From Thermoplasmatales archaeon E-plasma (GTDB taxonomy: Archaea > Thermoplasmatota > Thermoplasmata > Thermoplasmatales > Thermoplasmataceae), in assembly GCA_000496135.1 (NCBI GenBank), contig KI542676.1, positions 1 to 64,000 of the forward strand: 64,000 nt of DNA, written 5' to 3'. The number at the start of each line of letters is the position of its first letter. Within the stretch, counting starts at the first letter, position 1. The notes under the pieces were generated by a model. The model did no database searches and was not told where the DNA came from. It saw nothing but the letters and a program-made list of their open reading frames with translations. This document shows positions 60,223 through 64,000 of the stretch, piece after piece. A program made the position numbers and the translations under genes.

Positions 60223-61311
60223 ATGGGAGTTAAGGCAATTTTAATGGCTGGAGGGAAAGGTACAAGACTAAGGCCAATTACATATTCAATTCCAAAACCG
60301 CTGGTTCCAATCGCAGGAAGACCATGTATCGGATATTCTCTTGATGCATACAGAAGGGCAGGGATCAATGATGTTATTATAACCACAGGATATAAATTTG
60401 AATCCCTTATCACCGGTGTTCTTGAATACAAGGATCTGCAACAGAATATATTATTCTCGGTGGAAAAAGAACCCGCAGGAACTGCAGGAGGAATAAAACT
60501 TGTTTCCAGGTTTATTGATGATACTTTTATTGTCGGGAGCGGAGATATCCTTGCAGATTTTGACATTAAGGAAATTCTGGAGTTCCATAGAAAAAAGAAG
60601 GCAAAAATCACCATTGTTTTGTCAGAGGTTGAAGACCCTTCACAAATGGGTATCGTAGAATTGAAGGATGGGAAAATAACAAAGTTTCTTGAAAAGCCCT
60701 CCAGAGATGAAATATTTTCAAATCAGGTGAACGCTGGCATATATATAATTGAACCTGAAATATTGGATGAAATACCTGAGGGGGTTCAGTTTGACTTCTC
60801 CAAAGATCTATTCCCAAAACTCATGAGAAAGGGCGTAGAGATATTTGGATACAAGGGAAATGGAACCTGGCTGGATACCGGAAGGCCAAGGGATATGATC
60901 AAAGCCAATCAGATAATGGTTGAGAAGTATGGAAAAAATATAGATTTACCTAATATGAAAGGAACATTTATAATCAAAAATGTAGATGAAATGAAAGGAA
61001 TCAAGCTGGAAGGACCAACGTTTATCTCAGAGAAGGTAAAAATAGGCGAAGGCAGTACAATAAAAGGCACTGCAATTTATAGCAATGTGGAAATTGGTAA
61101 TAACGTTGAAATTGAGGACTCCATTATAATGGACTGTTCCAAGGTAAGATCTGGTTCAAAGGTAATCAAATCGGTTTTGATGAGAAACACCTCAATAGGT
61201 TCAGACTGTATCGTGCAGGAGAGCGTTATATCTCCAGATTTGAGCCTCCAAAATGGTTCAAGGGTCTATAACGTAGCACTATCATCAGATCAGACAGTTA
61301 ATGACAGTTAA
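60223..61311 (+). CDS. Sugar-1-phosphate nucleotidyltransferase with C-terminal left-handed beta-helix
   Basis: In this 362-residue enzyme the N-terminal nucleotidyltransferase domain has AILMAGGKGTRLRPITYSIP (GxGxRL loop), PKPLVPIAGRP, EKEPAGTAGGI, VGSGDILADFD (metal-binding aspartate) and GTWLDTGRPRDM. The C terminus (about 255-350) has hexapeptide-like repeats (IGEGSTIKGTAIYSNVEIGN, SIIMDCSKVRSGSKV). It would make GDP-mannose, UDP-glucose or dTDP-glucose from the sugar phosphate; the GDP-mannose pyrophosphorylase type is likely from architecture, but not certain. It could supply the glycosylation pathway together with the epimerase at 6770. Confidence 0.9.
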   Translation: MGVKAILMAGGKGTRLRPITYSIPKPLVPIAGRPCIGYSLDAYRRAGINDVIITTGYKFESLITGVLEYKDLQQNILFSVEKEPAGTAGGIKLVSRFIDDTFIVGSGDILADFDIKEILEFHRKKKAKITIVLSEVEDPSQMGIVELKDGKITKFLEKPSRDEIFSNQVNAGIYIIEPEILDEIPEGVQFDFSKDLFPKLMRKGVEIFGYKGNGTWLDTGRPRDMIKANQIMVEKYGKNIDLPNMKGTFIIKNVDEMKGIKLEGPTFISEKVKIGEGSTIKGTAIYSNVEIGNNVEIEDSIIMDCSKVRSGSKVIKSVLMRNTSIGSDCIVQESVISPDLSLQNGSRVYNVALSSDQTVNDS

Positions 61312-61351
61312 AAGTTAAGCAATGTATTTTGGAATAAAATATTAATTTAAC

Positions 61352-62239
61352 TTAGAGAAAACCTGCCTTTTGAAGAATGAGAAGGTCTTCTGTTGTTAAT
61401 TGTTCTCCGTTCTTGAATTTATCAAACAGGGTAACAGCTTTCTCCTGCAGTTCCCCTTCTTTTTCTTTCTTTCTTGTAGCTTTGGCTTTTGTCTTTATAG
61501 TTCCCAGAACCTTTTCAAGATCCTTTAATTCGTTCTTAGCCTTTACAAAAGCATCGTGTTCTTTTTCTGATTCCTTGTTGTACTTTATAAACAACTCGTG
61601 AAACTCATCAGCCTTTTTCCTGGTTTCATCAAGTTCCTGAAGTGATGAATTAATTTCATCGCTTATCTGATTGATCTGGTTTGATATTCCTTCTATTTCC
61701 TTCTTGAATTCATCAACAGTTTTTCTTTCTGCTGTTAATTTGTCAGTTACACCCCTGATTGTCTCGTTTTCTTTAAGTTCATCCTCTCTGGCAGCCTTCA
61801 GTTTTTTTAATTCATTGGTCAGTCTTCTAATTTCTCTTACAACTTTCTGCTCTTCCTCTTTCTTCATCTGAGTTGTCTGCTGTCTTAACTCGAGTTTCTG
61901 GAGTTCTCTCTCTTTCATTCTCAAGTCTTTAGGATCTATTCCCTGAGTTTTTATGGAATCCCTTATCTTTCTGTATTCTTTTCTGGTTTCAGAGAGATTT
62001 GTATAATGTTCTTCTTTTTCATCTCTCATTTTCTGGACTTTTTCAATAAGCTGTCCTTTATCGGAAATTTTTTTCTTAACCTCTTCCCGCATCTCTCTTA
62101 CTTTCTGGTTAAGCTTATCCCGCTCTTCAGCGTAATAATGGCTCTCATCAGCAGCATCATCTCTTTTCCGAATATGTTCTTCTACCATATTTCGTAAAAG
62201 TTCTCTCTTTTGTTCTAGCTCAGGAAGAAGATCGCTCAT
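61352..62239 (-). CDS. Long coiled-coil protein (COG1340-like)
   Basis: This protein of about 295 residues starts at ATG 62239 (MSDLLPELEQKRELLR). It is almost entirely charged coiled coil, with Glu/Lys/Arg heptads through residue about 255, and ends with a compact conserved tail (LFDKFKNGEQLTTEDLLILQ). The length and the tail match the archaeal coiled-coil family COG1340, whose function is unknown although the genes are widespread. It is convergent with the nucleotidyltransferase gene and stands near pyrF and ftsZ on the same strand. Confidence 0.8.
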   Translation of the reverse strand: MSDLLPELEQKRELLRNMVEEHIRKRDDAADESHYYAEERDKLNQKVREMREEVKKKISDKGQLIEKVQKMRDEKEEHYTNLSETRKEYRKIRDSIKTQGIDPKDLRMKERELQKLELRQQTTQMKKEEEQKVVREIRRLTNELKKLKAAREDELKENETIRGVTDKLTAERKTVDEFKKEIEGISNQINQISDEINSSLQELDETRKKADEFHELFIKYNKESEKEHDAFVKAKNELKDLEKVLGTIKTKAKATRKKEKEGELQEKAVTLFDKFKNGEQLTTEDLLILQKAGFL

Positions 62240-62786
62240 AAATATCAATCATCGCAAAGGTAATCCCACATTCCTGAACATGATATATATCTTTCGCAGA
62301 ATTTTACTTTTAAAAAAAATGACATGAACCAGAATAATATGGTGCTTTTAAAAAATTTGAATGTGCTAATTCCCCGTCGGTAAAACATTTAATTCTAGCT
62401 TCTTATAGATATTGTTGAGCAGTAAAGGATGTATAGAAACGAAAGTTTTTTCTCAGGCAATGTCCAGATTTTTCACCTCAGGTTAATTTTGCCAATAGGA
62501 ATAATCCTTTATTAATAGGATAAAACTGAACGGTCTTTTTTTCTTTTATTTAGGATATCTGTAGTTTTCTAATATGGTTAAACAGGATAAGGAGCGTATT
62601 ACTTTATTCTGATCTGTTAAAGTTAAAATTTGACTTAAAATTTGGATAAAAACTTCCTTTCGAATGGAATCCAAGCCGTAAGGTTTCAAAAAAACCTGGG
62701 CTATGAAACTCCATAATAAAGCTGGAAATTTTTTTAAAGAATAGCTGTTAATTTTTAAGATCATTTGGTATATTCGAAATGGATAA
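62240..62786. other. AT-rich intergenic region, no gene seen
   Basis: About 550 bases between pyrF and the coiled-coil gene. There is a minus-strand GATATATATC TATA-like stretch near 62281-62290 for the coiled-coil gene, and a T-rich tract (62537-62550). A 108-codon minus-strand frame that overlaps the pyrF 3' end has no recognisable domain. A small RNA is possible but I see no box C/D or other signature. Confidence 0.45.
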
Positions 62787-63440
62787 CTAACTACTGAGCA
62801 AGTTATTTCTCTTGCATAACCCATTAAAATTATTGACAAATTCCACAGGATCCTTCGATTCGTATATCCCACGTCCGATGATAACGTAATCGGCTCCGTT
62901 TTCTAAAGTTAATAGTGGGTCCCCACCCTGAAATATTGACCCTGGTGAAATAATCTTAAGGTTCTCCGCATCCTTTCTAATCTTAATGAGTAAATCCTGG
63001 TTGTTTGCCGGTGCAACTATACCATAAATCCCATTGACTTTGGCCATCTTTATCATAGTTTGCCAGTTGCCATTTAACATCTTTTCTGAGTCAGGGTTGC
63101 TCATGGACACAACTCCAAACACTTTTGCTCCCTTAGCACCTTTTATTACCGCTTTCAGTGAATCCTCTCCAGGGAAAATATGCGATATCATCCCCCATGC
63201 TCCATGTGACGATGCTATTCCTGCTATTTTTTCATTTGTATATGGGATATCAGCTATCTTCAGATCACAAATCACTTTTGCATATTTTGAAAGATGATCA
63301 ATGATTTCCACACCGCATGACATAATTGTCGGCCAGTTTATCTTTATTGCAAATATATCACTGGAAATCTTCTCAGCAAGATCTAAAATCTGCTTTGAAT
63401 CAACAAGATCCAGAGAGGCTATTATTTTGCTATTCTTCAC
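62787..63440 (-). CDS. pyrF: Orotidine 5'-phosphate decarboxylase
   Basis: This 217-residue TIM-barrel enzyme decarboxylates OMP to UMP, the last step of pyrimidine synthesis. The active-site DLKIADIPYTN (DxKxxDI) is present, together with IIASLDLVDS at the first strand, AIKINWP, GVVSMSNPDS, GIVAPANN and the phosphate-binding IISPGSIFQGGDP and YVIIGRGIYESKDP. Length is normal for archaeal class I enzymes. Confidence 0.95.
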   Translation of the reverse strand: MKNSKIIASLDLVDSKQILDLAEKISSDIFAIKINWPTIMSCGVEIIDHLSKYAKVICDLKIADIPYTNEKIAGIASSHGAWGMISHIFPGEDSLKAVIKGAKGAKVFGVVSMSNPDSEKMLNGNWQTMIKMAKVNGIYGIVAPANNQDLLIKIRKDAENLKIISPGSIFQGGDPLLTLENGADYVIIGRGIYESKDPVEFVNNFNGLCKRNNLLSS

Positions 63441-63621
63441 GTTTTCTAAATGTAATAGAATTACTTAACAATGACTGATACAATAATTAATAGAATACAA
63501 GTCTCAATCGCGTTTAGAATTTATGTCTATTGCTTCAATCGGTTTAAAACAAAATTAATTATAAAAGGGAATAAAAATTAGAGAAATTTTTAAAGAAATT
63601 TAGAAAAAGAAGGTTAATGGT

Positions 63622-64000
63622 TTAAGCAATCAGGTCAAGTCCAAGTTCTGGTGCGGTGTAAGAACCCATGACAACCCCAAGATTTCTGGCTGCATCCTTT
63701 CCTGAAATTATGTGAGGTGATTTAACGCCTGTCAACAGCACCATAACTTTAACCTTGTTTCCCATGAAATAATCAACATGTGCTCCCCAGATTATTTCTG
63801 CATGTGGGTCTATTCTCTTTCTAACTTCCTGTGCAGCCTTCATTGCTTCCTTCATAGTCATATCCTTACCGCCCACAATTCTCACAAGACAACCCATGGC
63901 CTGAGAAATATCGGCTTCAATGAGCGGAGATTTGATAGCTTGTTCAACAGCATATGAAACTCTGTCATCGCCACCGCTTCCTTCACCGATCCCAATCATG
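63622..64000 (-). CDS. ftsZ: Cell-division GTPase FtsZ, C-terminal part
   Basis: The gene enters from the right edge; only about 125 C-terminal codons are visible, and the frame is open to the edge. MIGIGEGSGGDDRVSYAVEQ, ADISQAMGCLVRIVGGKDMT, HAEIIWGAHVDYFMGNKVKV and VMVLLTGVKSP belong to the FtsZ C-terminal (tubulin/FtsZ) domain. The apparent ATG at the edge is an internal methionine. The short tail after the domain (GSYTAPELGLDLIA) lacks an obvious long linker. FtsZ polymerises at midcell for division. Confidence 0.92.
   Translation of the reverse strand, partial: MIGIGEGSGGDDRVSYAVEQAIKSPLIEADISQAMGCLVRIVGGKDMTMKEAMKAAQEVRKRIDPHAEIIWGAHVDYFMGNKVKVMVLLTGVKSPHIISGKDAARNLGVVMGSYTAPELGLDLIA

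Noticed and set aside
62546-62872. 108-codon minus-strand frame overlapping the pyrF 3' end
   Set aside because: It overlaps the well-supported pyrF coding region on the same strand in another frame and has no recognisable domain.
1-64000. CRISPR array or rRNA genes
   Set aside because: No regularly spaced direct repeats and no recognisable conserved rRNA segments were seen on reading the window.

Overview
The window looks like chromosomal DNA of an archaeon of the Thermoplasmatales/Thermoplasmata type. The evidence is an A-type (archaeal) ATPase operon, isopentenyl phosphate kinase next to a type 2 isopentenyl-diphosphate isomerase, archaeal KptA and ZPR1, a thermoplasma-style lipoylated 2-oxoacid dehydrogenase operon, and many starts with a TATA box about 25-26 bases upstream and no room for a leader (leaderless transcripts). 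Sampled core lines are about 40% G+C. The identification is by inspection, not database search. Neither rRNA genes nor a CRISPR array was seen.

Layout. 1-1550: the edge of a probable integrated element, with a pNOB8-type tyrosine integrase beside tRNA-Ala(TGC). 1530-6576: phosphate/sugar-type MFS transporter, isopentenyl phosphate kinase, a frameshifted isopentenyl-diphosphate isomerase, ZPR1, and an unknown protein. 6770-10155: sugar-nucleotide epimerase, secreted cupredoxin, aminotransferase, unknown protein. 10160-18558: complete A-ATPase operon in the order K-E-C-F-A-B-D-(45-aa membrane ORF)-H-I. 18600-20660: gene-poor, with a CWC-type mini-protein and a small membrane protein. 20670-26448: Lrp regulator, enoyl-CoA hydratase, PRPP synthetase, KptA, an old-yellow-enzyme reductase and an MFS carrier. 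26588-30668: tRNA-Pro(TGG), a very AT-rich AbiV-like gene, two DNA methyltransferases and a zinc-ribbon membrane protein. 31198-37354: one operon for lipA, E1alpha, E1beta (two frameshifts), E2, E3 and lipB, with ilvE divergent to it. 38425-39986: unknown and coiled-coil proteins.

40072-49146 is a fatty/branched acyl-CoA oxidation block: ETF beta and alpha feed a membrane Fe-S/cytochrome-b-like ETF:quinone oxidoreductase; a drug-type MFS carrier, a thiolase and two coupled acyl-CoA dehydrogenase genes follow. The second dehydrogenase lacks the catalytic glutamate, which suggests a heteromeric enzyme. Branched-chain aminotransferase, 2-oxoacid dehydrogenase, acyl-CoA dehydrogenase, hydratase and thiolase could together degrade branched-chain amino acids.

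49879-52753 is the most system-like part: a Ser/Thr-type kinase with an N-terminal beta-rich domain, convergent to a PP2C-like phosphatase and a TerY-like vWA protein. This is the composition of the bacterial TerY-P phosphorylation triad. 53071-61311 holds an amino-acid permease, an aldehyde-dehydrogenase-fold protein without catalytic residues, isocitrate dehydrogenase, purA, hutU and a sugar-1-phosphate nucleotidyltransferase. 61352-64000 holds a COG1340-like coiled-coil protein, pyrF and the C-terminal part of ftsZ.
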